The position numbers and the translations under genes were made by a program. Shown one piece after another: positions 34,614 to 46,200 of a stretch of 64,000 bases of DNA. This DNA is from Mactra quadrangularis (taxonomy: Eukaryota; Mollusca; Bivalvia; Venerida; Mactridae), in assembly GCA_025267735.1 (NCBI GenBank), contig CM046300.1, positions 31,567,322 through 31,631,321 of the forward strand, written 5' to 3'. The notes beneath the pieces are model-generated. The model was not told the origin of the DNA. It searched no databases and saw only the letters and a program-made list of their open reading frames with translations. Positions within the stretch are counted from its first letter, which is position 1, and each line of letters opens with the position of its first letter.

Positions 34614-35378
34614 GTAAGTGTATCAAATTATATTATTTTATTTAACTTGTCTATATGCTGTTGTTCCTTTTGCTCATTTTTGGTTGGGTTAAACAGGGTA
34701 GCAACACATTGTATATGTCACTTTACAAGGGTCAATTAACTTATAGTCTGACAGAATTTACCTGAGCTTGACCTTTATTCAAGAATATATTTAACTCAGT
34801 TTATAGCCTATTTTAGTCTTTGTACGTTAATCACGCTTTTTCGGAAGCTTTCGGCAAAATACACATATCTGAACAACTAATATTGTAGTGTCACAACATC
34901 GCGGACTTACGTGTTCCCCATAAACGAATGAGTTCAAAATTTAAAGTGCAATAACATGCCATGTTTGCAAAATTTATTTATATTCACATAGGTTGTTATT
35001 CACATATGTATAATCTTATACACACATATTGGAAACTCACGATTTAATGTAAGTGAAGCCTGTAATTATTATAATAAGGTAGTTCAAGGCTTCAAGCTCA
35101 GATTAATATTGTTGGACTATACCTACCTGGAAAGCCTAAGCTTTAATACTTTCATCAGATACTGACAATTGCCCTACATGATTTAGAGTCAGTGGTAGGA
35201 GAGAGAATGGCCATAGGAAATATTTCATATGTCCAAACTCTGCAGAAATTTGTAATCACACTTACCAATAAATAAATCAAAATGAACCATTTATTTTACT
35301 TCAACTTACTTGTGATGGCTTCAAACTTAACCGCTAGTATTTACAAGACATAGTCTGTATACCTTAGCTGTATGAAAT
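34614..35378. other. Low-copy DNA with a diverged repeat shared with 62221-62530
   Basis: TTTAATGTAAGTGAAG, GTAGTTCAAG and AGCTCAG(A/G)TTAATATTGT occur here and at 62448-62520 in the same order, with weaker similarity upstream. The Lys-SINE body phrase CAATTGCCCTACATGATTTA lies at 35166, in minus orientation. Confidence 0.45.
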
Positions 35379-36036
35379 ACAATACCTGCCTAAAGTTTGG
35401 GAACAATAGAAATTTACTGCAATTATTAAATTTTGATGATATTTTTTGTAGAATCATTATTTTTAATATAATTATGTAAGTATAGTTTGTGATAGCATTA
35501 AAACAAATTTCATGAATGCAGCACTTCTATAAGATTTAGCATCTGATATTCTAAAGCCTCCAAAACCATGTTTATTGTAATTATTTTGCATAACACAGCT
35601 TTTATGCTATTTTTATACCCCCACTTCGAAGAAGAGGGGGGTATACTGTTTTACCCTTGTCCATGCGTCCGTTCGTCCGCGCGTCCGTCCGTTACGAAAT
35701 TTCCGTCGCAGTTTTCTCAGCAACTATATCATGCAGCAGCCTAATACTTTGCATATTGCTTCATCCCATAGTCCCATGTGGTGTAAAGCGATTTCATGCT
35801 CCTCGCTCATCTACTTCCTGTTTGTCGCATATTTTTAGATTTTGGCGGGGGTATCACTAGTGAGCATTAGCTCACAGATTTACTTGTTGTAGTCTCAGTT
35901 ACAATTATATGTTGATACCCAAAAACAAACCAAAACTAAAAAGCATTTCAAAATAAACAGTAATCAATATTTTGATAAAAGTTATTCAGTAGGATTACAG
36001 ATTGAAACTGTCTCCAAACTTTTGGTGGGTACTGTA
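35379..36036 (+). mobile_element. Tc1-type MITE interrupted by a Helentron-like element
   Basis: Worn left end (TACAATACCTGCCTAAAGTT) and intact right end (CTCCAAACTTTTGGTGGGTA, CTGTA). The internal AAGCCTCCAAAACCATGTTT block matches the other copies. The 35614-35888 element lies within it. Confidence 0.75.
35614..35888 (+). mobile_element. TATACCCCC foldback / GTCC / CTTGTT element, copy 1
   Basis: Starts with a foldback (TATACCCCC...CTTCGAAG...GGGGGGTATA), followed by GTCCGTCC-type microsatellite. A conserved ~130-bp body follows (TTTCCGTCGCAGTTTTCTCA, AATACTTTGCATATTGCTTC), then a hairpin GTGAGC-ATTA-GCTCAC and the terminus CTTGTT. It sits after a T run and before TT, as in the copies at 58025 and 59194. 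A terminal hairpin, T|T insertion and microsatellite fit non-autonomous Helentrons. Non-coding. Confidence 0.75.
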
Positions 36037-36191
36037 TAATTATGAAGTATACCTTAGCCCTATGAATAGGGATGGATACCATTAGAGATGAAACGATATG
36101 GGTACCAAGGAAACAATACGGTATTTTAAACAATACCAATGCAAATATGTAACAATAGTACAAATTGCAATGTTTAAATGCAAATAAATCA

Positions 36192-36285
36192 ATGGGCACA
36201 TTCCACAAGGCTATCGCTAGCTAGCGCTTTTTTGTAAGCGATTTTTGTAGCAAATAAGCGCTAGCTATGTGAAACGTGCCCAATA
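36192..36285. repeat. Foldback MITE with GCTAGCGC arms
   Basis: TGGGCACATTCCACA and CGCTAGCTAGCGCTT on the left pair with AAGCGCTAGCTATGTGAAAC and GTGCCCA on the right, around a short centre. Its TGGGCACGTTTCAC-type terminus resembles the ends of the elements at 39627 and 41290. Confidence 0.7.
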
Positions 36286-37340
36286 AAAACAAACACTTTA
36301 GGACAGCATATGTTTGATGATTTCATGTTCCATAAGATGTATTTTGGTCTATTATTTCGTAAAAGAGAGACAATTTGTACATACTATGATGGAAAACTTA
36401 GTGGTTGTGGTAAAATAGAGTTCAACTGAACTACTTTATATATGACCTGTGTTGGCGGAACCTGAAACGGCTGTCGAGATGCTGGTAATAAGTTTAGCGC
36501 TTCAAATCGCTTCACTTAAAAATAGCAAAAAATGACTAATAATACTTGTATATCGATGTAAGCTTTTTATCGTTTTTTTTTGTAAGAATATTAGCATATC
36601 AGTTTTCTCAATGGACTGTTTCATTGTGTTTTTATTGTGTTACTGGTACCAGCCTGTGAAAACACATTTTCACTGGGTGTATTTTGTACCCAAAATATTT
36701 TAATGCAAGCTCTGAAATATATCTTATTATCGCGCTATTCTAATTGCCAAATGTTAAGTAAAAAAAATACTTATGAATATGTAAGAGCTAGATATAAAAA
36801 AAATACCCCACATGTGACATTTGTACTGAATATTTTCATACCAAAATAATCTCAATAAAATATTGTGTTGCAATTAAATAAGTACTAGTATTTCTGTAGA
36901 CCAGTAGACTGTATTTTAGTGTTATGGTGTTCGTTTACAAGCAAAATATATCGGAGTGTATCCAATTATGTATTTTTTAAACAAATAAACATAGACGTTT
37001 GTCGGTAAGAATTTTCTTATTGAGGAATATGAGCCAGTCTATAAATCGAAAACCCAATGTAGAAGTTACAGTGCACACATGCTGTGACAAAATAACAACA
37101 ATATAACTGATACATTAGTAGAATTTACTATTGAAAGTCAATATTTCAGAAATTCATATTTTATTTGGGAAGTTTATTTAATATAATCATGTGACGTACA
37201 TGGGTAATGTTTTTGCGAGACCATTCAGACATAGACATTGTTGACAACTAGCCTATATTATAATTTTGTGGTATAAGAAGCATGCTTATTTCCTGCAACA
37301 TTACATTAACTGTCATTGTAAGAATTATCAATATAGATTA

Positions 37341-37725
37341 CAATCTGATTAAAATTTTCCGCTCGCATACTCGCTAATTTAGATCTGGCCTTTTCCAAAA
37401 GGATGTTACGTTCAGGCGACCGTTTCTCATCATAATATTCATGGCGAAATTGTTATGATACGTAACTTGTTTACATCGTCTACGTCACGCAATTTGAAAT
37501 GAGCCGACCAATCGCAGACTGTGAATATTACTCTGGATAAATTAGCAAGCAAAACTTGGTCTAACAATAGAAATTACGAAATCAAATGTGATTAAAAGTG
37601 TTTTCGTCTAGATGAAAGCTACGCATTAATTGGTAGACACAAAGTTCATCTCGACGTGACCCTGCATTGAGAAAGTAGAGATCCTGTACGACAATGCTCT
37701 ACAGGATATCTGTTTATGGAGATTG
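37341..37725 (+). repeat. CAATCT...AGATTG dispersed repeat, copy 2
   Basis: Same family as 9318-9831, without the internal duplication. It begins CAATCTGATTAAAATTTTCC and ends TATGGAGATTG. Confidence 0.8.
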
Positions 37726-38431
37726 TATAGATTAGGGCTGTGGATCTTTGAGCAAGTGGCGATCCGATTCCAACTACGACTCATGTGTAGCGAATCTCAA
37801 GTCAAACCACGAATCACTTTTTAGTGGAGAATCATACAGGAATTCATGTAATAACAAAAATAAGTGAAACATTACAGAAACTTAAATTGTATTGAACTTC
37901 ATGGGAATCCATGTACCCCAAACATTTCTTTTACCAGTCATTTTATGGACATTTTCATTAATAACATTTTTGTTTAAATGTTTATCAATCAAAATTTTGA
38001 CACAAGATAATTTGTCCCTGCATAAATCAAGGTTTTCATTAGTAGTGTGGCCCGTTTACAGTGATAATTAGGCTGAAAATGTTCTTTCAATTTTTCCAAA
38101 ACTAGATGGCGATATGACAATTTCGGACATGATGAATATTTGTACTCAATTTTGTGGTCGAGATCACGAATATCCAAGTACTTGGATAAATCACTTATCA
38201 ATAAGATAAATACTCAAAAGTTTGGAGATTAAAGCATTCGTATTTTTATTCTGAATCTGCACTATATTGTTCAAAGTACCAATTTAAGTACTGGTACCAA
38301 AACAAAACGGTATTTAGCGGAAACTTTCGAAACAATACCGATACTGGTAAGGGTACCTCGTACCTGTAGACATCCCTGCCTATGAATACCAGTTTTCTTA
38401 TTGAAGAATTAACATTGGGAGGACCATAACT

Positions 38432-38828
38432 CAATCTGATGTAAACCCGATCTAAAAGTTTCTGCTCCCATATTTGCTAATTTTGATCTGGCCTTTTCCA
38501 AACGCGGGTTGCGTTCAGGTTACCTTTTCTCATCATAATATTCATGACGATTTGTTATGATACGTAACTTGTTTACATCGTCTACGTCACGCAATTTGAA
38601 ATGAGCCGCCCAATCGCATACTATGAATAATACCGCTGTTAAATTAGCATGCAAACCTTGGTCTAAAAATAGAAATTACGAAATCAAAATGTGAATAATA
38701 GTGTTTTTGTCTAGATGAAAGCTACGCATTGATTGGTCGACACAAAGTTCATCTCGACGTGACCTTCCACAGAGACAGTAGAGATCCCGTACGACAAGGC
38801 TCTACATGATATCTGTTTACGGAGATTG
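38432..38828 (+). repeat. CAATCT...AGATTG dispersed repeat, copy 3
   Basis: Third copy, beginning CAATCTGATGTAAACCCGAT and ending GTTTACGGAGATTG. It lies just right of the 36067-38378 element, about 700 bp from copy 2 in the same orientation. Confidence 0.8.
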
Positions 38829-38990
38829 ATCATAACTAAGTATGGGAATTGTGTTCCGACCCATTTGTCATTGTTATTATCATGTACATATCTAATAACA
38901 AAACTCTAAATACAGAAAAAAAAATTTTGCAATCAAATGAAGGATGAATAATTCTATTAGATTTATTATTAATAAATTTGATGTTTTCAG

Positions 38991-39126
38991 GATGTCACCA
39001 ATATGATGTCATTTCAAGCAGTGTACAATATTTTGAATGAATATAATCCATTCTCTATATGACTTGAAAGAAGGAATTGGGAGACCAGTTTGCTTGGACC
39101 AGCACGATTACAGAGAAGAAAACATG
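38991..39126 (+). other. Candidate exon C, non-coding
   Basis: TTTGATGTTTTCAG precedes a 136-base segment that ends AACATG|GTAAGA. One frame is open for 23 codons from the acceptor and then stops at TGA. The rest has stops in all frames. It is a good splice-site pair without coding support. Confidence 0.3.
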
Positions 39127-39626
39127 GTAAGACTTTTACATTTACTTTTATTAATATTTGCCAAATCAATGTTGTCTTTAATATGGTGATATCTGTTTCC
39201 CGCATTTATAATTATTTATCAATTAAAGTATTTGATTACGAATTTCGACCTAACACTTGTGTCATTTGTGAATCATCTACAAACCTCTTGAAAGAGATGG
39301 ATCTGGTTTGTTAATGCCATAGCAACACATTGTTTAGGTCCTGAAAAGGTTTAATCTCTGGAATTGGTTTTCAGGTACAAGTTTAAGAAAATAAACAGTT
39401 TCTGGCTACAGTGTATAAATCTATTATGTCTGAAAGAGAATTACCTAAGATAATCAAAATTTGTATGATAACTATTTTTTCGTAAGAGCGTTAATTTTGT
39501 GAAAAGGTGTGCAAACATTTTAAACATTTTACAATTCAATCCATTTTTAAATAGTCTAAGTTGAGGGTAATAATTTAATCCAGTGAACGGATAGATTAAA
39601 CAGAACAAATGGTTAACGTTTGTCAG

Positions 39627-39829
39627 GGGTGTGTTCAGTTACCGCGAACGTTGCAGAACGTTACATAATGATACATTCGGAACTCCTCGGCCATATATTT
39701 GTTTACTTCAACACCGGTAGTTTCAAAATAGCGTCTAAATATGTCCAAAATTATTCAAAGCAAATGGCCGAGGAGTTCCGAATGTATCGTTACGGAACAT
39801 TCTGTAACGTTCACGGTAACTGAACTCCC
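39627..39829. mobile_element. 203-bp MITE with ~69-bp terminal inverted repeats
   Basis: The left arm opens GGGTGTGTTCAGTTACCGCG and runs through ACATTCGGAACTCCTCGGCC. The right arm is its inverse (GGCCGAGGAGTTCCGAATGT through CGGTAACTGAACTCCC), with about 85-90% pairing by eye. Only ~60 bases separate the arms. The target duplication is unclear. Confidence 0.8.
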
Positions 39830-40830
39830 AGCAGATTTATGTTTGACTGGCTGTAGAGTCCCTATAGGTGATGTGAATTCCGATGAAGGGATACCTACTG
39901 TGATATAAAAAGTATATCAGAAAATAAAATATATCAGAGTTTCAGATATTCATCTTCTACGGTCCATTTCATTTCGTTGAAAATATTCTGTCCCTCATCT
40001 AAAATACCAAGTATGACAATTCCTGCACAACTTTTAGTGTTGATGACATTAATTTCTATATAATTATGTACAAATGTTGTATAAACAATTAAGATAAAAC
40101 TGACATACATGTATTAAAACAGAATAAACAAACAGTACATATATTGTCATTCTGTTAAGGTTTTAGAGGAGACAGTCATCCCAACAGAAACATAATATAA
40201 ATTGATGTCCGATAATGGATCTTCTTCCATGTAAGGTCAGGAGTCTTCATAGACTGTAATTATGACCTAACATGGGGGATGAGACAATCATCCTGTTACC
40301 AATTTTAAAATATAAAATGCTTCATATGGAGCTTGTATTTATGTACAGGGTTAAAACTATTTACAGGGCACAATTGACTAGTCTGTTATAGAGGGTGAGG
40401 CTCTAAGCTGAGTTAGATAAAAACAATTGAAAATAATATTTCCATTAATCATAAATTTGATATGATACAAATTTCGTCAAAGTGGAACGTTTTATTATCA
40501 TTTTTATTGTAATATAACAAATTACAATCAAGCATTTAGTTAATTTATTCATTGTTCCCTAAATATAAATATATGTAAACAAGAAAAAATGAATTTCGTT
40601 ACCTTATTTGCTCAATTATTTACATGTATATATAGCATTTATTGTAAGGGAGGCATGATGTATTTAGTATGTTAAATACATTCATAATGTCTTTATTCAG
40701 AACTCATAGCATGTAGATTTTGTTAACAAAAAGTGTAATATAAATGGTTTACTATCTTCAGATGTAAGTTATGAAACTCAACTACTCTAAAAAGTTACTA
40801 TTCAAAACGTCTTACCACCATCCTCTTGCA
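39830..40830. other. AT-rich low-copy DNA; no gene seen
   Basis: No coding region was recognised. A worn inverted pair (GGAGACAGTCATCCC at 40167 and GATGAGACAATCATCC near 40280) may be another old MITE. Confidence 0.35.
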
Positions 40831-41290
40831 TGGCATGAGTGTCGCTACGAAGCAAAATACTAGGAAACGGCTTGCTACAAGATATGGCTTCAGTTCGCTA
40901 CGTAGCGAAAGCTGGCAAAAAAATTCTTCACTACCCGAAAGCACTTTAACAAATCAAAATGGCTGCCTCCGCAATAATGTGACTTCCTGTTTGCCGACAA
41001 TTTGGTTTTTATGTTTGACTGCCTATAGATGAATTGAAATTAATTGATATTTGTATATTATAAACATGTTTTTGCAGTGATTTTATACTTGTTAAAGCCT
41101 TATTTAGTTTGAAATCGCCCGGAAAACATGCAATTGCAATAAGCCCAAAAGTTTTACTCGGCAAAGGCCGCCATCTTGGTTTGTGACGTAAATAGCTAGC
41201 CGTTTCGTAAGATGAATCACTACAAGAAAGCGCTTTTTCATAGCGATACGTAGCGAATATCGTTAGGCAACACGCCCACTGTTCATGCAA
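40831..41290. mobile_element. Diverged long-TIR element with CTACGTAGCG palindromes
   Basis: The left ~170 bp and right ~170 bp align as worn inverted repeats: GAAACGGCTTGCTAC with GTAAATAGCTAGCCGTTTC, TTCGCTACGTAGCGAAAGC with CGATACGTAGCGAATATCG, and AAATGGCTGCC with GGCCGCCATCTTGG. The right terminus, read inward, is GTGGGCGTGTTGCC, like the GGGYRYGTT ends at 36192 and 39627. Non-coding. Confidence 0.55.
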
Positions 41291-42499
41291 TCAGTAAATG
41301 TTGAACCTTTTGAAAGACAGTTAGATAAATTCAATTGGAAGCATACAGTGAAACAGAAAAGCCCTTCAATATAGAAATTGTCGACACCCTACCAAACAGA
41401 CAATGACTGACCCACCCGTACACTACAACTCAAGCAGTGATATTTTGTCACTAAAGTAACTGCTACATTTTCCCACATTTAGTCAGATTGTGAACCAAAT
41501 ATTTTTGCAAAGGGAACTGTTATCACATACATTTAAGATTTCGTTTGACACCCCTAAGCCAAACCCTGCTGTCCACCTGCATATATTTACTTATCATTTT
41601 TTACAGAATCATCGTGTATGCACAATGGTGTTATTTCGGAAAATATTCTTAAAACTCTACCTAGATAGTATCTTGGAAACAAAAGTAAGATAAATATTAT
41701 GCATAAAAAGTTGAAAAATTGATTGATGAAAATAAAAAAGAATTGACTTAAAAAGTTAAAAAATCAAGTAACTGTCAAGATTTGAATGTAAGTCAAATAA
41801 AACATGAGGTTTCAAACCCAACAACTTAACCGCGTACGCTATAGAGACTGCCAATATTGTATGTGGGACGTTTAAACTACACGGTAAATGTGTTGGTTTA
41901 AGTTTGGGTCGCTTATATCATCTCAAAATTCATACTTAACTAAGAAAGGCTTCATGAAATCGACTTTAATTGTTTTATAATTTACTCACAGTTAAGTTTA
42001 AACACACTTAAATCAATTTAAGTTATGAGAGTGTTAGTGAAATGGGGCCCAGGAATTCAAATAGGGTATTTGGGTTTTCCTCTGCAGTAACAAACAAACT
42101 TTCACCATCACAAAAAAACCCATAAATTTGAGTTCCTTATTTGGTCATTAGGGTAACCGAAAGTAAAGTGCCGTGAAAAGGGTATGAAAATTTAAAGATA
42201 AACATCTCTTCCAAAAAATTACCTTGTCTTGTAAAGTTTAAGTAACATTTTGATTGTATTACAAACAATGCTTATACTACAAATTTTAACATATCATTTC
42301 GGTGGTCACTGTTTGGCAGTACCTCAGTTGAAGTCATGAAAGAGGATTTGCAATGCATTTGAATTATATAATTATCATGTTTCATGATGTTTAATCTGAG
42401 TAATTAAGCCAACTACCAGCCTTTTGAATACAAATTCATCATTATGTAATAGACAGTATTCGACTTGGATATTATTTTTTTTATTTGTTAGCATTTATT
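41291..42499. other. AT-rich low-copy DNA; nothing recognised
   Basis: No coding frame, array or terminal repeats were identified in this stretch. Confidence 0.35.
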
Positions 42500-42863
42500 G
42501 ACACTACCCTCCAAAAGTTTCTTCACAGTACAAATGCCAAGTTCAAGATTGCAGAATTATTATATCATTGTCTATTTAGTTCATAATTCATACCATGGAA
42601 AACAATATTTCTATGGGTACATTTCATTTCCGAGTTGCAGCAAAAGTTATTTATCAGCCTCCAAAACTATGGTCTACGTACCACAATAAACCAATATTAA
42701 GTTTGAGCTATTTTTTGTATTTCACATTTAAAACTAAAGTGTATTAATTTCGAAAGCAAAATGAAAATTCATTTATCATTGATTTGCTTTTACAACTTTT
42801 TAAAACTCCACAGAGTACAATGTTAATTGTAAATGTGTGAAGGAACTTTTGGAGGGCAGTGTA
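42500..42863. mobile_element. Tc1-type MITE with CCCTCCAAAAG ends
   Basis: The left end GACACTACCCTCCAAAAGTT, with CTTCACA following, is matched inversely by TGTGAAGGAACTTTTGGAGG and GCAGTGTA on the right. The right end is also present alone at 31401-31439. No coding capacity. Confidence 0.7.
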
Positions 42864-43165
42864 TTATTCATCATGATACAAATGTATCTTGTTAGTTGAA
42901 GAGAGAAAATAGGTACTTTGTGTAGTCTCTCGTTATGTTCGTTCAAAGAGGTTTCGTTGTGTTGTTTGAACTTGCATAAATCTTGTGTTGATCTACTTAT
43001 TATTAAAGCTAGTTGGTTTCCTTGTTATGCATTATCAGAAAAAAGCTTTAAGACAGTATTTTTTTAAGGATAGATTTCAAAACAAAATTTTGTTGGTACA
43101 ATTAATGACCATTAGGAGGGAATGGGGTGAACACTAACAATAAGTACTACCCCAAAATATTTTGT

Positions 43166-43325
43166 GCAGCCGCCCGGCTAGCTCAGTTGGTAGCACGCAA
43201 GTCTACTGATTGAGGGGTCGTGGGTTCGATTCCCAGGCAGGGCATACTTTCGTGGAGTTTGGTCATGAAATTATTATATGACCTATAAAATGTGTAGCTA
43301 CGGTGTTAAACCCAACAAAACAAAC
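43166..43325 (+). mobile_element. tRNA-Lys-headed SINE, 12-bp target duplication
   Basis: The head GCCCGGCTAGCTCAGTTGGT and GGGTCGTGGGTTCGATTCCC closely follow tRNA-Lys, though the anticodon arm is degenerate. The tail is ATATGACCTATAAAATGTGT then GGTGTTAAACCCAACAAAAC. AAAATATTTTGT flanks both sides exactly (43154-43165, 43326-43337), so this is a fairly young copy. The middle is shorter than in the 48823 copy. Confidence 0.9.
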
Positions 43326-43775
43326 AAAATATTTTGTCTGCAAAACTTATTTTAATTCTATTTGAGGGATGTGTAGGGCTCTAGCTGGCTCACTATACTA
43401 GCTGTATTTCAATCTTATTGAAATCGGATAAAATATATGATAGAATCTCACTGATCGTAGCATGTGTTGTAAGATGGTCGCAACTAACAAAACGTATCTG
43501 CTTTGTTATAGCATGACTTTGATGTTGTCATTTGAAATATTTTGGCCTTGACTGAAATTGTACCAATTGATTCTTAAAATTATTTTGCTGTTCATAAATA
43601 GTGTAATTTTCATATAGATTATGGGCCTTCACTATGTATGGATGTGCTGCCGAATTGTCAGTATGCCGACTTTCACCAATGTGTTCAGCCAAAAAATGTT
43701 CTGATATTTTCCGTTCTATAATTACTATATACGTAAAATAGCTAAAGTTCTAGTTGACAGCATGTTCTATGTATA

Positions 43776-45029
43776 TGTAACAGGCAATTCGTAAATTTAG
43801 GCTATTTGTAAAATGCCTGAAATTTTTAGGCATTTTGTAAATTGCCTGGCCATTTTAGGCATTTTGTAAAATGACTAAAATTTCTAGGCAATTTACGAAA
43901 TGCCTGAAAAATAGCTCAATATTTTACACATTGCCTAAATGTAGTTTATGGTCATGAGGTTTGAGGATTTCATTCCTTCTTATCCAAATAGTATTTGAAT
44001 ACTCCATAGGGTCATTTCTTCCTTTGTTGACCACAAAAGGTTGTCTACTGTAATCTGAATCACATTCAGCAGCCAATGAACAACTTATCAAAAGTGAAAA
44101 AATCATCAAATAAGAATTTTAACATGCAAAATGTTGTATTTTTACGTTCACAGCACATTGTAGCTCCTTCTGATTCAAAATTGTAGACTTGACATAACGT
44201 TTTGCGATTTTGTAGCAATTTAACTGTGTATTGTGTCTACTAATTCCAAGAAATAGTTATGTTATCAATGTATCATAAAGCCACGGCCGTGGTGTAGTGG
44301 TTAGCATGTCTGACTTCGAATCTGAAGATTGCGGGTTTGAAACTGATCGTGGCAGGTCATACCCTGTACATGAGTTGTTGGCCTCGTGGTAGGGTAAGCT
44401 AGTACTGGTGATAGAAAAAGTGTCCAGAAAACCTATAGTGGAAAGAGCTGGCCGTCGTGTATATGACCTATATATGTGTTGAATGCGACGTTAAAAAAAT
44501 AAGACAAGATAATATATCATAATATATCATATAAGATTTATAATGTTCAACAGTAACAGTGTTAGGCTGAAAGGTTTTCTGATGAAGACAGTTTCGTATT
44601 TATGCTAAATAAAACTACTCTTTCTTTGAACTTATACAATTTATAAGAAAATACGGTTGATGATAATTAATTTTTTTTCATCAAAACAGAACAATACATC
44701 ATATAGATTGCCTGTAATATCAGAAAAGAAGTTGTTGTTAGACTTGATCGTGAACGTTTCCAATACTAGCCATTATTATTTGGATGAAAATAATGTTCAA
44801 CCGTTTATATGCATCAAAATTTGCTATATTTATATATTATTTCAAATATATTTCCTTGACCATTTCAGGCAATTTGTTAAAAAAATCCCTTGAAATTTCA
44901 GTCAAATTGTAAAATGCCTAGATATTTTGAGGCATTTTACAAAATGCCTGACTCATTTAGGCAATTTACATAATGCCTGAATTTTTAGGCATTTTACAAA
45001 TTGCCTTAATTTACAAATTGCCTGTAACA
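43776..45029. mobile_element. TIR element with AGGCATTTTGTAAATTGCCT palindrome arrays
   Basis: Begins TGTAACAGGCAATTCGTAAA and ends TTTACAAATTGCCTGTAACA, with TA on each side (43774-43775, 45030-45031). Inside both ends are arrays of AGGCATTTT / AAAATGCCT and AGGCAATTT / AAATTGCCT in alternating orientation (43795-43935, 44868-45018). The 1254-bp element has no transposase. It has been entered by the 44281 SINE. The TA duplication suggests the Tc1/mariner/pogo supergroup. Confidence 0.75.
44281..44495 (+). mobile_element. tRNA-Arg-like-headed SINE
   Basis: The head GCCGTGGTGTAGTGGTTAGC and GACTTCGAATCTGAAG give an anticodon loop CTTCGAA (TCG, Arg-like), followed by a worn B-box GGGTTTGAAAC. 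The body has GGCCTCGTGGTAGGGTAAGC and the tail TATATGACCTATATATGTGT then GCGACGTTAAAAAAA. The target duplication is unclear among ATATCATA-like repeats. Confidence 0.8.
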
Positions 45030-45085
45030 TACACATTGTTGTTAGGTGATACATTACTAATAATTGACCTTATTTATTTTTTCAG

Positions 45086-45141
45086 TATGAAACAAGTGTA
45101 ACCTGATTATCACAACAGTTTGAAATCATCACTGTATCAAT
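45086..45141 (+). other. Candidate exon D, short, non-coding
   Basis: TTATTTTTTCAG precedes a 56-base segment that ends CAAT|GTAAGT. Both splice signals are near consensus, and all frames carry stops. Confidence 0.25.
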
Positions 45142-45666
45142 GTAAGTAAGTTATCATTCTATTTATTATTTCTAAACAAGGTTGAAACTCCCCTATATGC
45201 ATATTTGTTTGTGATTGTTTGCAATGCTCGGCTAGCTTCGTGAACCATACACTAAGTTTATTATTTAAACCCAATAAATATATACTGAGATTCGTTTGTT
45301 TGCCAAGTTCAATTATTGTTTAGTAATACTCATAGTTTGTCTAATGCAAATTTTGACTCTATGAATTATCTCCTTTTAGTATAGCTATACAGTACTACTA
45401 TAAAGGTAAAAAGCTGTGTGTAACTATTTACCAAAAAAAAGGGAACATTTTTATCCACATTTCTGTATTAATTAACAAATGTATCTGGTTGGGAATTACA
45501 TTTCTTACTGTTTATGTAATAGCTTCAATAACAATCAATATTGTGCGTAAAGTTTGACCCCGGTCTGATGATTCATTACATTGACTACGAATGTAGTATT
45601 ATTATGCTCGATACTGATTTGAGTATATCGTCAAAACTCAAATGTAATTAATACAGGGATTAATTT

Positions 45667-46038
45667 TTATACGCCCATTTTGAGAAAATGGACGTATTAT
45701 GTTATGATGATGTCCGTCTGTCTGTCTGTGGACAATTGCTTGTCCAATGATAACTCAAGAAAGGATGTACCTAGGTTCCTCAAATTTTATGTGTGGATAG
45801 CCCTTGGGTTGAGGAGGTTCCCTTTTGATTTTGAGACCCCAGGGTCAAAGGTCAAGGTCACTGGGACTTAAAATATGAAAACCTTGTCAGTACAATAACT
45901 CAACAACGACTGAACCTAGATTCACCAAATTTTATGTAAGAGTAGCCCATGTGTCAAGGATGTTCCCTTTTGGTTTTGGGGCCCCTGGATTTTTAACGAA
46001 AAAATTTCACTAAAAGAAGCGGGCGTCTGGTTTTGTTA
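45667..46038 (+). mobile_element. TATACGCCC foldback / GTCTG element
   Basis: Opens with the foldback TATACGCCCATTTT-GAG-AAAATGGACGTAT, then GTCCGTCTGTCTGTCTGT. Worn ~130-bp units follow, with CCTAGGTTCCTCAAATTTTA and CAAAGGTCAAGGTCACTGGG in the first and a partial second unit from about 45890. The layout matches the 35614 and 20645 elements. The right end near TTTTGTT at 46038 is a guess. Confidence 0.6.
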
Positions 46039-46039
46039 A

Positions 46040-46200
46040 CATATGCGTAAAAGTTTTCAATTTAGCATATATTTCTGCCATTTATTGTCACATCTTGACG
46101 AAACTTCATACAATGACATCATACTATGTGATGAACAGAATTAGAAAGTAAACAAAACTCTATCTGGCTTTAATATGGATTATTTCCCTTTGAAATGTTT
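46040..46200. repeat. Single unit of the 17770-type ~160-bp repeat
   Basis: ATTTCTGCCATTTATTGTCA, GAAACTTCATACAATGACAT and ATGGATTATTTCCC match the tandem units at 17770-18370. The solo unit next to the 45667 element suggests these tandem units started as parts of a dispersed element. Confidence 0.7.

Larger units (their letters stand above)
36067..38378. mobile_element. 2.3-kb hAT-like element with 8-bp target duplication
   Basis: Begins TAGGGATGGATACC and ends GTAGACATCCCTG. CCTATGAA flanks both sides exactly (36059-36066 and 38379-38386). The subterminal regions are related as worn inverted repeats (CAATACGGTATTTT on the left, AACAATACCGATACTGGTA and GGTACC on the right). No transposase frame remains. 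Inside lie the 36192 foldback, the 37341 repeat and a TAGGGCTGTGGATC repeat start at 37733. Confidence 0.7.

Noticed and set aside
43166..43240. tRNA-Lys gene
   Set aside because: The anticodon arm does not fold properly, and the sequence continues into a SINE tail with a 12-bp target duplication; it is a SINE head.
44281..44352. tRNA-Arg gene
   Set aside because: Worn B-box and joined SINE body and tail; same reasoning as for the Lys-like head.
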